Positions 1 to 8,054 of a DNA stretch of 64,000 nt are shown here, in pieces; positions within the stretch are counted from its first letter, which is position 1, and every line of letters starts with the position of its first letter. The notes beneath the pieces are model-generated. The model was not told the origin of the DNA, did not search any database, and was given only the letters and a program-made list of their open reading frames with translations. A program made the position numbers and the translations under genes. The stretch is from positions 1 to 64,000 of the forward strand of contig JASJEI010000001.1 of NCBI GenBank assembly GCA_030064795.1, read 5' to 3'. The DNA is from Pleurocapsa sp. MO_226.B13. Its GTDB lineage: Bacteria; Cyanobacteriota; Cyanobacteriia; Cyanobacteriales; Xenococcaceae.

Positions 1-656
1 TTGGGGTTATGTCGATACTCGTCAACGCGAAAACGAGAACCTAAAAGTTTCTTATTAATAGCCTCGATGACTCGTTCGTAGTTGATTTGATGTGCTTGTC
101 CTAATTGATTCAAGCGATCGAAACTAGCGGATAGTTCTTGTTTGGCGATAAATTCCCACCCAGAAAGACTATTGTTTATATAGTGTTCAAAAGCCTGTTT
201 AAAAGCTGTTTGAAACTCGGTTCGTTTATTTTTATCGAAAAAATCAGTAAAATTTAGTTCTGGTTGAGACTCTAAAAAATCCGCTGCAAAAGTTTGTTCT
301 AAGTTAAAAATATAATCGGCAAAATAATCGGCGATCGCCTGACATTGTTAGTAATGCTGTACAGGGATTTACATCACTAGGCAAGAGTTTTTCTCCTAAA
401 AGAGCATTGATAAAAGTACTCTTACCCCGCTTCATATCTCCCAATACCAATAGCCTAAATCGGTTTTTATCGGATTGTTGCTAGTAATTTGGAATTGCTC
501 TATCTCTCCCTCTAATGACAGTCTTCCTGAAGATTTTTCGCCCTGTATTTCCGCCTCCGCCAAAATTGCCGTCATCTCTTCTAAATAGTTAGCAATCTGA
601 TGACGTATTAAAGATACTCGTTCTAAATTGTCGTTGAAAAATTGACTTTTACTCAT
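1..656 (-). pseudogene. Dynamin-like GTPase, frameshifted and internally deleted
   Basis: This is the remnant of a bacterial dynamin-like GTPase, a family that remodels membranes. The intact N-terminal part runs from 656 to about 480 and then leaves frame. The next frame (about 480 to 345) encodes the G1 P-loop GDMKRGKST followed by FINALLGEKLLPSDVNPCTALLT, typical of the family. Soon after, the reading jumps directly into a helical C-terminal region (AIADYFADYIFNLEQ and onward) in another frame, so the rest of the GTPase domain (G3, G4) and the middle domain are missing. The C-terminal part continues past the window edge. A HIP1 octamer (331-338) sits at the deletion junction. At least two lesions make a functional product unlikely. 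Confidence 0.75.
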
Positions 657-708
657 TATTAATTACCGATCGCTGATGACTAATTACTATTTACAGATTA
701 CTGAAAAC

Positions 709-1062
709 TCAATCATCTTTAAGAAATATTTGATAACCAATAGCAGCAACAATACCAGCCATAATTAGATAAGTAACCCACATTCCCACAAAAAAACCAA
801 TTTTAATAATCGCAATACCCGCAATGACAAAACCCGTAAACTTGGCAAATTTGACCAGTTTTTTGCTCAACTTTTGAAGAGAATTTTCAGGAGGATTGTG
901 TTTTTTAGTTTCGTATAAAGGAGGATCTATATCTACCTCATGAGTCTTCTGTTCTTGATAGATTTCTGCTTCTAATTCTCGCAGTCTTAACTCTCTCTCT
1001 TTTGCCTCTAATTCTGCTTTGCGGAGTTTAAATTCTCTTTCTTTATCTTCTGGAGTAGTCAT
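709..1062 (-). CDS. Small membrane protein with charged N-terminal helix
   Basis: This 117-residue protein has a family I do not recognise. Residues 4-45 are very rich in E, K and R and look like a long charged helix or short coiled coil. Two hydrophobic segments follow, at about 73-90 and 93-112, and the tail is short and acidic (FLKDD). The expected topology is a cytoplasmic helical domain anchored by a two-helix hairpin. It lies 52 bases upstream of the decayed dynamin-like gene on the same strand. Small coiled-coil membrane proteins beside dynamin-like GTPases may be partners, but that is inference from position only. Confidence 0.6.
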   Translation of the reverse strand: MTTPEDKEREFKLRKAELEAKERELRLRELEAEIYQEQKTHEVDIDPPLYETKKHNPPENSLQKLSKKLVKFAKFTGFVIAGIAIIKIGFFVGMWVTYLIMAGIVAAIGYQIFLKDD

Positions 1063-1263
1063 AAGCCTATGGTTGATTGTTATTCGTTAACTATTATTTA
1101 TTTATCAGCACTAAAAGTCTGCGATCGCTAAACTTAATCTTAAAATTCCCTATTAATGTCAAAGAATAATCATCTTCCAACTAAAAAGCGATTGCTTTAC
1201 AAAGCGATCGCCAATCTTTTTAAATAGTTATTGTTAACGAAAATATAATCAATCCGAGCCCGA

Positions 1264-1626
1264 TTAACCCAGGCTAAAAGGAAGAATCTGGTAAATAATT
1301 GAGTTGATAATGCTGAGGGCAAAGGCACCAATTAAAGCACTCCAAATCCCCCAACGCAGTCTAAAACCACTAACCAATAAAGCTGCAAGTCCAAAGATAA
1401 ATCCATTGATAACTAAGGAGAACAAACCAAAAGTTAAAAAAGTAATCGGTAAAGCTAGAAAAGAGAGTATGGGGTGCAGGATAGCATTGAGTATACCAAA
1501 AACTATGGCAGCAACAAAGCCTTTTTTGACCGTATCAACTTCTACTCCTGTAGGAAGTTTGGAAATAATCAATAAGCTAATAGTCGTAACTATCAGAGAA
1601 ATAAGAATTGCTAAAATGTTACTCAT
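1264..1626 (-). CDS. Phage holin family / PF04020-type membrane protein
   Basis: This 120-residue protein is almost entirely hydrophobic, with four predicted membrane helices at about 5-23, 32-52, 57-80 and 90-115. The pattern, with a GILNAILHPIL turn and FLTFGLFSLVINGFIFGLAAL, fits the small family labelled phage holin family 4 (formerly DUF360), common in cyanobacterial chromosomes. The family name comes from distant similarity; no lytic function is established for chromosomal members and no phage genes lie nearby. The opposite-strand reading across the same bases is a shadow. Confidence 0.7.
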   Translation of the reverse strand: MSNILAILISLIVTTISLLIISKLPTGVEVDTVKKGFVAAIVFGILNAILHPILSFLALPITFLTFGLFSLVINGFIFGLAALLVSGFRLRWGIWSALIGAFALSIINSIIYQILPFSLG

Positions 1627-2014
1627 ATCATTGAATCCTAAATCGTAATTACCTGTAAATTACAGCAAGACAACTGTACTATTCTATTTTTACAATACAT
1701 TCTTTATCTTGTGCGTAAAATATTGTATTTTTCGCTACATAACTTTTAACATAATCAAGCTAAACCCATTCGTTTAAAGATTAATAAATTTCTAACTTCA
1801 AGGTGGACAAAAACCAAGTTGCGATCGCTCAATAGTTGACAGCTATTCAAATTTGCCCACCCAAAAGAGCGTGGCAAGCTTAATTTGAGGCATTAGAAAA
1901 GTCCACAGATGAACGCGCACCGCAAACACAGATAGGTATTTTTCTATTGCACTATTTTAAGGTGTCAGTCCACTACCTATGTGCAGGCGTAGCACGATCG
2001 TTTCTTCCTAACTT
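1627..2014. other. Intergenic region with one inverted repeat
   Basis: No gene was found in this 388-base gap between two minus-strand genes. It holds AT-rich sequence and one long imperfect inverted repeat at 1801-1862 (listed separately). The stretch 1885-2005 shows no clear coding potential or T-tailed hairpin. Confidence 0.5.
1801..1862. repeat. REP-like inverted repeat, copy 1 (GGTGGACAAA/TTTGCCCACC)
   Basis: The left arm GGTGGACAAA and right arm TTTGCCCACC pair with one mismatch across an internal segment of about 40 bases that contains a HIP1 octamer. The same terminal arms occur around the RAYT gene at 4907-5503 and upstream of arsR, which suggests a dispersed REP-like family. Confidence 0.5.
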
Positions 2015-3781
2015 CTAGTAAGCCACTGCTTTTCCTGCTGGCTTGCGGATGTCGTTGACTCCCAATCTAACACCTGTTTGGGGATCTATTGAGATTGATT
2101 CGGCTGCACCCCATTTGATAAATGGTATTACTTTGTATCCCCTTAGTTGTAAACCTCTTAGGGTTTCTGGTGTCATTGCTTGAGGTTCGGCGACAACTCG
2201 ATTGGGAAAACCCTGGTAATGCAGACGGGGAGTATTAACTGCTTCTACTAGATTCAGATCGTAGTCGATCGCATTAGTGATTACCTGCAACACTGTAGTC
2301 GGGATAGTCGAACCTCCAGGGCTTCCCGTAACTAGGTAAACTCGATCGTCTTTGCTGACAATAGTCGGCGACATAGAACTGAGGGGACGTTTTCCTGGTT
2401 CAATTAAGTTAGCTTTTCCTTGACGCAAACCAAACTGGTTGGCTTCTCCTAACTTGCTAGTAAAGTCATCCATCTCATTGTTGAGCAAAAATCCCGTTCC
2501 TGGGGCGATAACTCCCGCGCCAAAATAAGAATTAATCGTATAAGTCACCGCTACCGCATTACCTTCTTTATCGACTACCGAATAGTGAGTGGTGTTTGTT
2601 CCTTCAGGTTGAACGTCTGTAGTGTAGACTGATTCAGGGGGAATAGCCTCAAAAGCAATTTTTTCCCTTAAAGACTCAGCATATTCTGGGGAGAGTAACT
2701 TATCCACTGGATTATCTACAAAATCAGGATCGCCCAAATAACGATTGCGATCGCCAAAAGCCAGTAACATAGCAGAAAACATACTGTGCAAACTTTGAGG
2801 AGTACGCCAACCTAATTCCTGGAGATCGTAGCCAGATAAAATATTCAGCATCTGACAGACGGTAGTACCACCACCAGGAGGAGGCGAGGAAGTTACCTTG
2901 TATCCCCGATAGTTACAGCTAATTGGTTCGTACTCGCTGACTTGATAATTAGCAAAATCCTCTAAACTGAGGATGCCATTGTTAGCTTCGCTTGCAGCAA
3001 CAACCTTCTCGGCTATTTCTCCTTCGTAAAAAGCCTCTGTACCCTTTTCCGCAATTAAACTTAAGGTATTGGCTAAATCTGACTGAATTAAAATATCCCC
3101 TGGTTGATAGACATCTTTATCGTCTTCTAAAAAGATTTCCGCTACATTAGGTGCTTCTAAATTCTCTTTACCCCTACTAAAGATATCTACATCCCCCTGT
3201 TGCAAAGCAAAACCCTTGTCAGCCAACTCGATCGCAGGATTAATTACCCGTTCTAATTCCATCGTGCCGTATTTATCGAGAGCATAATTCAAGCCTTTAA
3301 CCGTACCTGGAACGCCCACAGCCAAATAACCATCAGTACTCAAGCCCTCGACTATATTGCCTTCTTCGTCTAAATACATATCTGCACTGGCTTGTTGGGG
3401 TGCAGTCTCGCGGAAGTTAATAAAAGTCTCTTCACCATTTGCCAAGTGAACCAACATAAAACCGCCACCACCGAGATTACCGCAGCAAGGATCGCTAACC
3501 GCCAAAGCATAGCCTACAGCCACTCCCGCATCGATCGCATTTCCACCGTCTTTTAATACCTGTAAGCCAATTTCCGATGCTTCTTTTTGAGTGGATACTA
3601 CCACCCCATTGTTGCCAGAAGCCTTGCTGACTACTGTCTGGGCATTGAGCGATCGCCATTCATCAAACTGAGAATAAATTAACCAGGAATTATCGATTAG
3701 ATAGTTAATAAATACGACTAATAAAACGACACCAGTAGCTACGATCGTGACTTGTTTAACTTTCATTTTATGGCGTTGCAC
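2015..3781 (-). CDS. ggt: Gamma-glutamyltranspeptidase (glutathione hydrolase)
   Basis: Gamma-glutamyltransferase cleaves the gamma-glutamyl bond of glutathione and transfers or hydrolyses the glutamyl group, normally outside the cytoplasmic membrane. The 588-residue length fits the family. The N-terminus has one hydrophobic segment (about 9-27), a membrane anchor or signal. The family feature NAIDAGVAVGYALAV is near residues 81-95 and GGGGFML near 104-110. The autoprocessing site is TTHYSVVD, with the expected nucleophile Thr397 that becomes the N-terminus of the small subunit. PLSSMSPT and GSPGGSTIPTT in the small subunit match the substrate pocket and oxyanion region. A second ATG at codon 6 is an alternative start. 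It is transcribed divergently from the AAA/GUN4 remnant only 16 bases away. Confidence 0.93.
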   Translation of the reverse strand: MQRHKMKVKQVTIVATGVVLLVVFINYLIDNSWLIYSQFDEWRSLNAQTVVSKASGNNGVVVSTQKEASEIGLQVLKDGGNAIDAGVAVGYALAVSDPCCGNLGGGGFMLVHLANGEETFINFRETAPQQASADMYLDEEGNIVEGLSTDGYLAVGVPGTVKGLNYALDKYGTMELERVINPAIELADKGFALQQGDVDIFSRGKENLEAPNVAEIFLEDDKDVYQPGDILIQSDLANTLSLIAEKGTEAFYEGEIAEKVVAASEANNGILSLEDFANYQVSEYEPISCNYRGYKVTSSPPPGGGTTVCQMLNILSGYDLQELGWRTPQSLHSMFSAMLLAFGDRNRYLGDPDFVDNPVDKLLSPEYAESLREKIAFEAIPPESVYTTDVQPEGTNTTHYSVVDKEGNAVAVTYTINSYFGAGVIAPGTGFLLNNEMDDFTSKLGEANQFGLRQGKANLIEPGKRPLSSMSPTIVSKDDRVYLVTGSPGGSTIPTTVLQVITNAIDYDLNLVEAVNTPRLHYQGFPNRVVAEPQAMTPETLRGLQLRGYKVIPFIKWGAAESISIDPQTGVRLGVNDIRKPAGKAVAY

Positions 3782-3797
3782 AATGAATAGAGGATGA

Positions 3798-4790
3798 TTG
3801 TTTTACCCAATTAATTACTGTATTGTGACAGACTTCTGTCTTGCTGATCGGCAGATGGGCAAATCTAGTCTCTGGGTCAGAGTCAAACAAAGACTAGAAC
3901 GAGAAGATTACATTTGTGCTGCCATAGATTTATCGGGTATCGGACAAGGAGATAAACAGGAGTGGTACACCTCATTTGCGAATCGACTGGTCAAAAGTTT
4001 CGCTCCCGCAGTTAAAAAGAAATGGCGGTTGTGGCGCAAAGATCAAGTTAAGGCTTTTGTCTACTTACAAGCTGGTCAATTTCAATTTAGTGACAAAAAA
4101 AAGGATTCTCAAAAATATTACCAGCTTGCTTATGATGCTTTAAAAGAGAGTAATTTTGATCCATATATCAATGTTGGCACGGATGTTCTGAACGAAAGAG
4201 ATGTAGAGCAGATTCATTATCAATTGATAAAATCACATCACATTGACATCAACTCAGAAAGTAATGAAATTGCTACATCTTTTAGAAAACATCTTTATGA
4301 CGGACTAAAATTCTTACTTACAAAAGAAAACCAGGACAATTTGCGAGAAGCAGATCGGAAAACGCGAGAAATCATGCTTTATCTCGCTCAAAGATATGAA
4401 GAAGGATTTTTCAGTCCAGAATCTCTAGAAAACTTTTCTTGTCCAGCACTGCGACAGCTCGACGCTCTTTGGTACAATTATCCCTTCAAGCACCAACACT
4501 TTGGCTTCCGCGTACAAAGAGAAATCTGGCAAGAGGTAGGAAGCCCAGATGAAAACTCACCGATAGAAAATTGGAGAAAGTTCTATATCAAGGTAGAATG
4601 GAAAACAGAAGAGTCAGGGATTAAACTGGACGAGGGGTGGGTGGAGAAGGCGAACCTGGGAGGATTCAAAGACTTAGAAAACAGTAAGAGGGGAAACCTT
4701 CCACAATGGATGGGGGTAAGTATAGAGAATAGTATAGAGTATTCTTTTCTCAGAGTATTCTTTTCTCGCGCTGCGAACTGTAACCTTTAG
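3798..4790 (+). pseudogene. Truncated AAA-like P-loop segment joined to a GUN4-like domain
   Basis: The open frame is 330 codons. Residues 15-60 hold the end of an AAA-like P-loop domain common in cyanobacterial signalling proteins (RQMGKSSLWVRVKQRLE, then GDKQEWYTS). Its N-terminal half, normally preceding the P-loop, is missing because the ggt start lies directly upstream. After residue 60 the AAA similarity stops. Residues about 170-310 resemble a GUN4 domain: LREADRKTREIMLYLAQR, FSCPALRQLDALWYNY, FGFRVQREIWQEVG and FYIKVEWK. In the genuine GUN4 protein this fold binds porphyrins and stimulates Mg-chelatase; stand-alone copies fused to kinases or AAA domains have no known role. Lack of a complete ATPase and of a convincing start argues for a remnant, though the GUN4 part alone could still fold. 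Confidence 0.55.
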
Positions 4791-4828
4791 AATATAACGA
4801 CTTCAGTCAAGCTATTAAGCCTTCGTAG

Positions 4829-4886
4829 GGTGGGCAAAATAAAACCATAAAAAGAAAAACGTTTCAGGAAAATTGATTTGCCCACC
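4829..4886. repeat. REP-like inverted repeat, copy 2
   Basis: Perfect 10-base arms GGTGGGCAAA and TTTGCCCACC enclose an A-rich centre (ATAAAACCATAA...). It lies immediately downstream of the RAYT gene. The internal sequence is closely shared with the copy at 5591-5652. Confidence 0.7.
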
Positions 4887-4906
4887 AGACTACAGATAAA
4901 AAATCT

Positions 4907-5503
4907 CTATTCCCCCATCCCCTCAGAAATTCCCTGAAAATTGAAACCTTCAATTGTTTTTCCCCTACAAACACAACCCCAATCCTGCTCATATCTTCCC
5001 CTCTCTACCCATCGCTGAAAACTGGAATACATCCAGAGATGGGGACAAGAAACCAATCCATGCTTAACAGGATTGTAATGAATGTAATCCAAATGCTGCT
5101 GTAAATCCTTTTCATCTCTAATCGTGTGTTCCCAAAAACGTCTTTGCCACACATCACTTTCTCTTTGCTTGCGTCGCGAAGCAGAAACCTCCACTGTGAA
5201 TTTTTTGTTTCTTTTTAAAGAGCGAGTAAACAAAACCTTCAATCTCGATACTCTCTGAGAATAATTAGAATCATCAGGGGGTAATTGCCAAATAAAATGG
5301 AGATGGTCGGGTAAAATTGCAGCAGCCACAATCTCAAAAGGCTTTTCTGCTTTAATTTTAGCCACAGCAATCCGCAAAAGCTTGATATTATCTGGATTGT
5401 AAAAGAGAGGACGGCGACAATATGTTACCAAGATGAGAAAAAAAGCACCCCCTTGTACGTAAGAACGTCGGTAATTAGGCATAGGATTAAATTTGGTGGG
5501 CAT
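4907..5503 (-). CDS. REP-associated tyrosine transposase (RAYT), Y1 family
   Basis: This 198-residue protein belongs to the IS200-like Y1 transposase fold, RAYT branch. The HUH-type metal-binding motif is DHLHF (His67, His69) in ILPDHLHFIWQLP, and the catalytic tyrosine lies in YIHYNPVKHGLV (Tyr140 or Tyr143). RAYTs are single-copy domesticated transposases that nick single-stranded REP hairpins and are linked to spread of REP/REPIN sequences. Here the gene is bracketed by three inverted repeats with GGTGGGCA-type arms (4829-4886, 5495-5552, 5591-5652), as expected. The first ATG at 5503 falls inside the arm of one repeat; Met8 (5482), giving MPNYRR, is the more usual family start, but 5503 has a slightly better upstream purine tract. 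Confidence 0.9.
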   Translation of the reverse strand: MPTKFNPMPNYRRSYVQGGAFFLILVTYCRRPLFYNPDNIKLLRIAVAKIKAEKPFEIVAAAILPDHLHFIWQLPPDDSNYSQRVSRLKVLFTRSLKRNKKFTVEVSASRRKQRESDVWQRRFWEHTIRDEKDLQQHLDYIHYNPVKHGLVSCPHLWMYSSFQRWVERGRYEQDWGCVCRGKTIEGFNFQGISEGMGE

Positions 5504-5552
5504 TATGCCCTGAATATTTCCATTTCAAGGGGGACTTTTTGCTCTGCCCACC
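5495..5552. repeat. REP-like inverted repeat, copy 3, overlapping the RAYT start
   Basis: Arms GGTGGGCA and TGCCCACC, 8 bases and perfect, enclose about 42 bases. The left arm includes the first possible start codon of the RAYT gene, so a hairpin here could affect translation of the transposase. Confidence 0.6.
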
Positions 5553-5590
5553 CTACTACAGGGCTTTTTATTTTAGATCGCGCCTCGTAG

Positions 5591-5652
5591 GGTGGCCCAA
5601 ATAAAACCATAACCAGAAAAAACATTTCACATTTTGCCACTTCTAGCCCACC
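5591..5652. repeat. REP-like inverted repeat, copy 4
   Basis: An imperfect element beginning GGTGGCCCAAATAAAACC and ending AGCCCACC. Its interior matches copy 2 over the ATAAAACCATAA region. Its right part overlaps the 3' end of the coiled-coil gene at 5627-5950. Confidence 0.5.
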
Positions 5653-5950
5653 AACCTACAATAGCAGCGATGATAACAAAAGCAATTTGTCTCCAATTTT
5701 TCAATTCTCCAAACTTCTCACTGATATCGGGTAACTTACTTTCCACCATGCCAAATCTTTTCTCAACAGAATCGACTTTTGTTTCTACAGCAACTAATCT
5801 TTTATCAATTGATTCTACTTTGTTTGAAAGGTTTTTCAGGTCATCTCTGACATGATCAATTTTTTTATCTAACTGGCTAATTTCTCCTTTCAATTCATTG
5901 AAACCATTTTTAATAAGTTCTTGAATATCTGTATTAGAGAGAGCAGTCAT
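5627..5950 (-). CDS. Coiled-coil protein with C-terminal membrane anchor
   Basis: This 107-residue protein has heptad-patterned sequence over residues 10-80 (IDHVRDDLKNLSNKVESIDKRL, then VETKVDSVEKRFGMVESK), followed by one hydrophobic segment (about 89-103) and a basic tail. The layout, a parallel coiled coil tethered by a C-terminal helix, matches many small cyanobacterial proteins of the DUF1640-like type with no assigned function. The stop codon overlaps a REP-like repeat. The opposite-strand frame over the same bases is a shadow. Confidence 0.65.
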   Translation of the reverse strand: MTALSNTDIQELIKNGFNELKGEISQLDKKIDHVRDDLKNLSNKVESIDKRLVAVETKVDSVEKRFGMVESKLPDISEKFGELKNWRQIAFVIIAAIVGWWARSGKM

Positions 5951-5982
5951 TGTTATAATTCCAGTAAGTATTTAATTAATCA

Positions 5983-6022
5983 AGGAAGCCTTGTGTATTG
6001 TAATCAAGAGGCTTCCTTTTTA
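5983..6022 (+). terminator. Hairpin with T tail
   Basis: A perfect 10-base stem (AAGGAAGCCT at 5983-5992 with AGGCTTCCTT at 6009-6018) is followed by TTTTTATTTT on the plus strand. The T run suits plus-strand transcription, but no plus-strand gene precedes it closely. On the minus strand it could end the transcript of the lipoprotein gene, with a weaker T tail. Confidence 0.5.
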
Positions 6023-6263
6023 TTTTAGGACTTAGAAGCAGGAAATCGAACCAAGAAATAAGGCATGCAATTTTAAACTGGTGCAAACTTATTACGGAAC
6101 ATCCAGAAAACCAGATTGACGCTCTGCCTAAAAATAAAATATTTTCTCAAAACTGGCGATCGCCATTACCAAATTTAGCCAAAAAAAACGCCCCCATTGC
6201 TGGAGAGCATTAAAAGTATCGAGGAACAAGAAGAGATACTTCCACAACTGGGTTAACTATCAT
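6023..6263. other. Gene-free stretch with a short degenerate coding trace and a dispersed repeat
   Basis: One plus-strand frame reads openly from about 6029 to 6212 (KSNQEIRHAILNWCK...) without a start codon, which looks like a remnant of an unidentified gene. At 6154-6188 there is a 35-base segment matching 29142-29176 with one difference. No intact gene was found. Confidence 0.35.
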
Positions 6264-6647
6264 TCAATCATCATAATTAAATTTCAAGCCTACTAATTCA
6301 TCACTAAACTCTGGTCGAGAACAAAACACTATTTTTTCGGATGAATTTTCATTGATGAGACAATTAACTTCTCGTTTAAAGGCTTCAAGATTGCTGATGT
6401 ATCTTTGTGGATCGATACGTAGTTCTCGTTTAAACTGATTCCAAGGAACATCGACAATTTTATCGCCACAAACCATTTCTACTTCACCGCCTTCAATATC
6501 GACATCACCAAATTCAACCTCAAACTCGCCAGCTTCAATTTCTACAAACTTGCATCGTTCCATTTTTGCTTGTCCACCACAACCAGCTAGTAAATTGGAA
6601 ACCAAAATAGTTACTCCTGCAATGGCTATGGATTTTAATATTTTCAT
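6264..6647 (-). CDS. Putative lipoprotein of unknown function
   Basis: The 127-residue product begins with a basic n-region, a hydrophobic core and a lipobox LLAGC with Cys at about residue 23, so it should be lipidated and retained at the envelope. The mature part is acidic with an internally repetitive stretch (EIEAGEFEVEFGDVDIEGGEVEMV) that looks like beta strands. Two Cys (about 60 and 114) could form a disulfide. I do not recognise the family. The gene stands alone, with the phosphatase gene 115 bases upstream on the same strand. Confidence 0.65.
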   Translation of the reverse strand: MKILKSIAIAGVTILVSNLLAGCGGQAKMERCKFVEIEAGEFEVEFGDVDIEGGEVEMVCGDKIVDVPWNQFKRELRIDPQRYISNLEAFKREVNCLINENSSEKIVFCSRPEFSDELVGLKFNYDD

Positions 6648-6762
6648 TGCTCGACGGTAAATTTTTCCTAAATCCTCTACCTATTTATTTTAGCGATCGC
6701 TCGACACGATAAACTAACTCTAGTAGAGGGCGATCGCCACTTGACAACATAATAAAGAAAAA

Positions 6763-7587
6763 TTATCTTTTCCTCTCGAACAAGTTTTCCAAACTCTTTT
6801 GAAGATGTTTGTGAGGATAGATATCTGCTTTTTTACTCCAAATATAATTTTTAGCTTCCCGATAACTCCATTGAGGATGTTTATAAAAACAATAAGCTAA
6901 GCCGATAGAACCGCTTCTACCAATTCCCGCCCGACAGTTGATTAAAATTTTATTTTTACCTTGTTGAAGTTGCTGTTCGATCCAGGCGATCGCTTCTCTA
7001 ATTACTTCATCGGCTATGGGATGTCGCGCTCCATCTTTTAGTTTGAGATGCTTGTAAGCAATGCCAGTATTAGGGGGAAAATCTAAAAGAAATTCTTCGG
7101 CTAAGTTGAGTACGGCATTAAACCCCAGTTTGTCCGCATTAGAAGCTGCAATAAAATTACCGACATATATAGAGGGCATGACTTCAGCATAGCTCGCTCC
7201 CTGAGTCCAAATCATTTCGGGTGAAGGTGCAGCAATACTAAGATAGCCGTTCTCACCATATTCTCCCGCCCACTGCCACCATTGGGGTTGTCTTTTTACC
7301 CCTACTCGGTAAGTAAATTGATAGTCGCCTTGACTGGTAGGAGTAAAAGAACCTTGAAAAATATAGGTATTCTCTGATTCTGAAGTTTGATAGGGTAGTT
7401 CTATCGCCTGCCAATTACCCTCGCTATTAAATCTGTTGAGAGTGTTTGTCCAAAGTTGAACGCAGATCTCATCGGGAGAATATTTACTGGTCAATTTAAC
7501 CGACGCTCCAAAAGTTTCTAGCATATAAAGCGTCACGATCGACTTGAGGGGAGGATGAATCTCTTTAAACTGCACGACAATAACCAA
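6763..7587 (-). CDS. Dual-specificity phosphatase with N-terminal sugar-binding-like domain
   Basis: Residues 138-270 form a dual-specificity phosphatase domain: the entry strand SIYVGNFIAAS, a probable general acid Asp185 in LKLKDGARHP, and the P-loop INCRAGIGRSG with nucleophile Cys218 and Arg224. Residues about 18-120 form a beta-rich domain (ICVQLWTN, GSFTPTSQGDYQFTYRVG, WAGEYGENGYLSI) that recalls the N-terminal sandwich of glycan-active enzymes such as GlgE-type maltosyltransferases. The order, carbohydrate-binding-like domain followed by phosphatase, resembles eukaryotic laforin, which removes phosphate from glycogen. The P-loop fits the C-x-A-G-aliphatic-G-R pattern of glucan phosphatases, but classical protein tyrosine phosphatases share that pattern. 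The catalytic call is firm; the substrate is inference. No signal peptide was seen, so it should be cytoplasmic. Confidence 0.85.
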   Translation of the reverse strand: MVIVVQFKEIHPPLKSIVTLYMLETFGASVKLTSKYSPDEICVQLWTNTLNRFNSEGNWQAIELPYQTSESENTYIFQGSFTPTSQGDYQFTYRVGVKRQPQWWQWAGEYGENGYLSIAAPSPEMIWTQGASYAEVMPSIYVGNFIAASNADKLGFNAVLNLAEEFLLDFPPNTGIAYKHLKLKDGARHPIADEVIREAIAWIEQQLQQGKNKILINCRAGIGRSGSIGLAYCFYKHPQWSYREAKNYIWSKKADIYPHKHLQKSLENLFERKR

Positions 7588-7597
7588 TAATTACTAA

Positions 7598-8017
7598 CTA
7601 ATTTAATAATTTTCCAACATCAAGATTATCCCTTGCTTCGGCTGGAATAATAAATAACTCTTTACGTCGATATTTTAGATAGCGAGCGACAAGATTATTG
7701 GGAAACATTTCTATAGCATTATTGTAGTTAGTAACTGCGGTATTATAAAAACGTCTGGCAGCAGAAATCTGTTCTTCAATTTCATTTAAAGACGCTATTA
7801 AATGATTAAGATGATGATTTGATTTTAATTGAGGATAATTTTCAATCGATGCCAGAATGTTACCCATAGTTCGAGTAATTTGGTTTTCCAGATTCAATCT
7901 TTGCTGGGAGCTAATTTCATCTAACATTACACGCGATCGCATTCGAGTAATCTCGGCTAAGGTTTGTTGCTCGAATTCCAGATATTTTTTGACTAGTGCT
8001 ACTAGATTAAACCGCGT
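7598..8017 (-). pseudogene. LemA-family protein lacking its N-terminus
   Basis: The reading frame is open from a stop at 8018-8020 down to 7598. It encodes the body of a LemA protein: NLVALVKKYLEFEQQTLAEIT, then ISAARRFYNTAVTNYNNAIEMFPNN, the most conserved LemA segment. Full-length LemA proteins are about 185-200 residues with an N-terminal membrane helix. Here that helix and about 50 residues are missing, and the upstream DNA is heptamer repeat sequence. A product could only start at internal codons such as the ATG at 7942, leaving 114 residues without an anchor. The 3' end lies 10 bases upstream of the phosphatase start, so both may share a transcript. Confidence 0.7.
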
Positions 8018-8054
8018 CTACTTTGAAACCCGTAGTTTCTCAGTTAACTGTTTT

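Noticed and set aside
1304..1648. 114-codon plus-strand frame across the holin-like gene
   Set aside because: It mirrors a clear four-helix membrane protein on the other strand and is basic and low-complexity, as expected for an antisense shadow.
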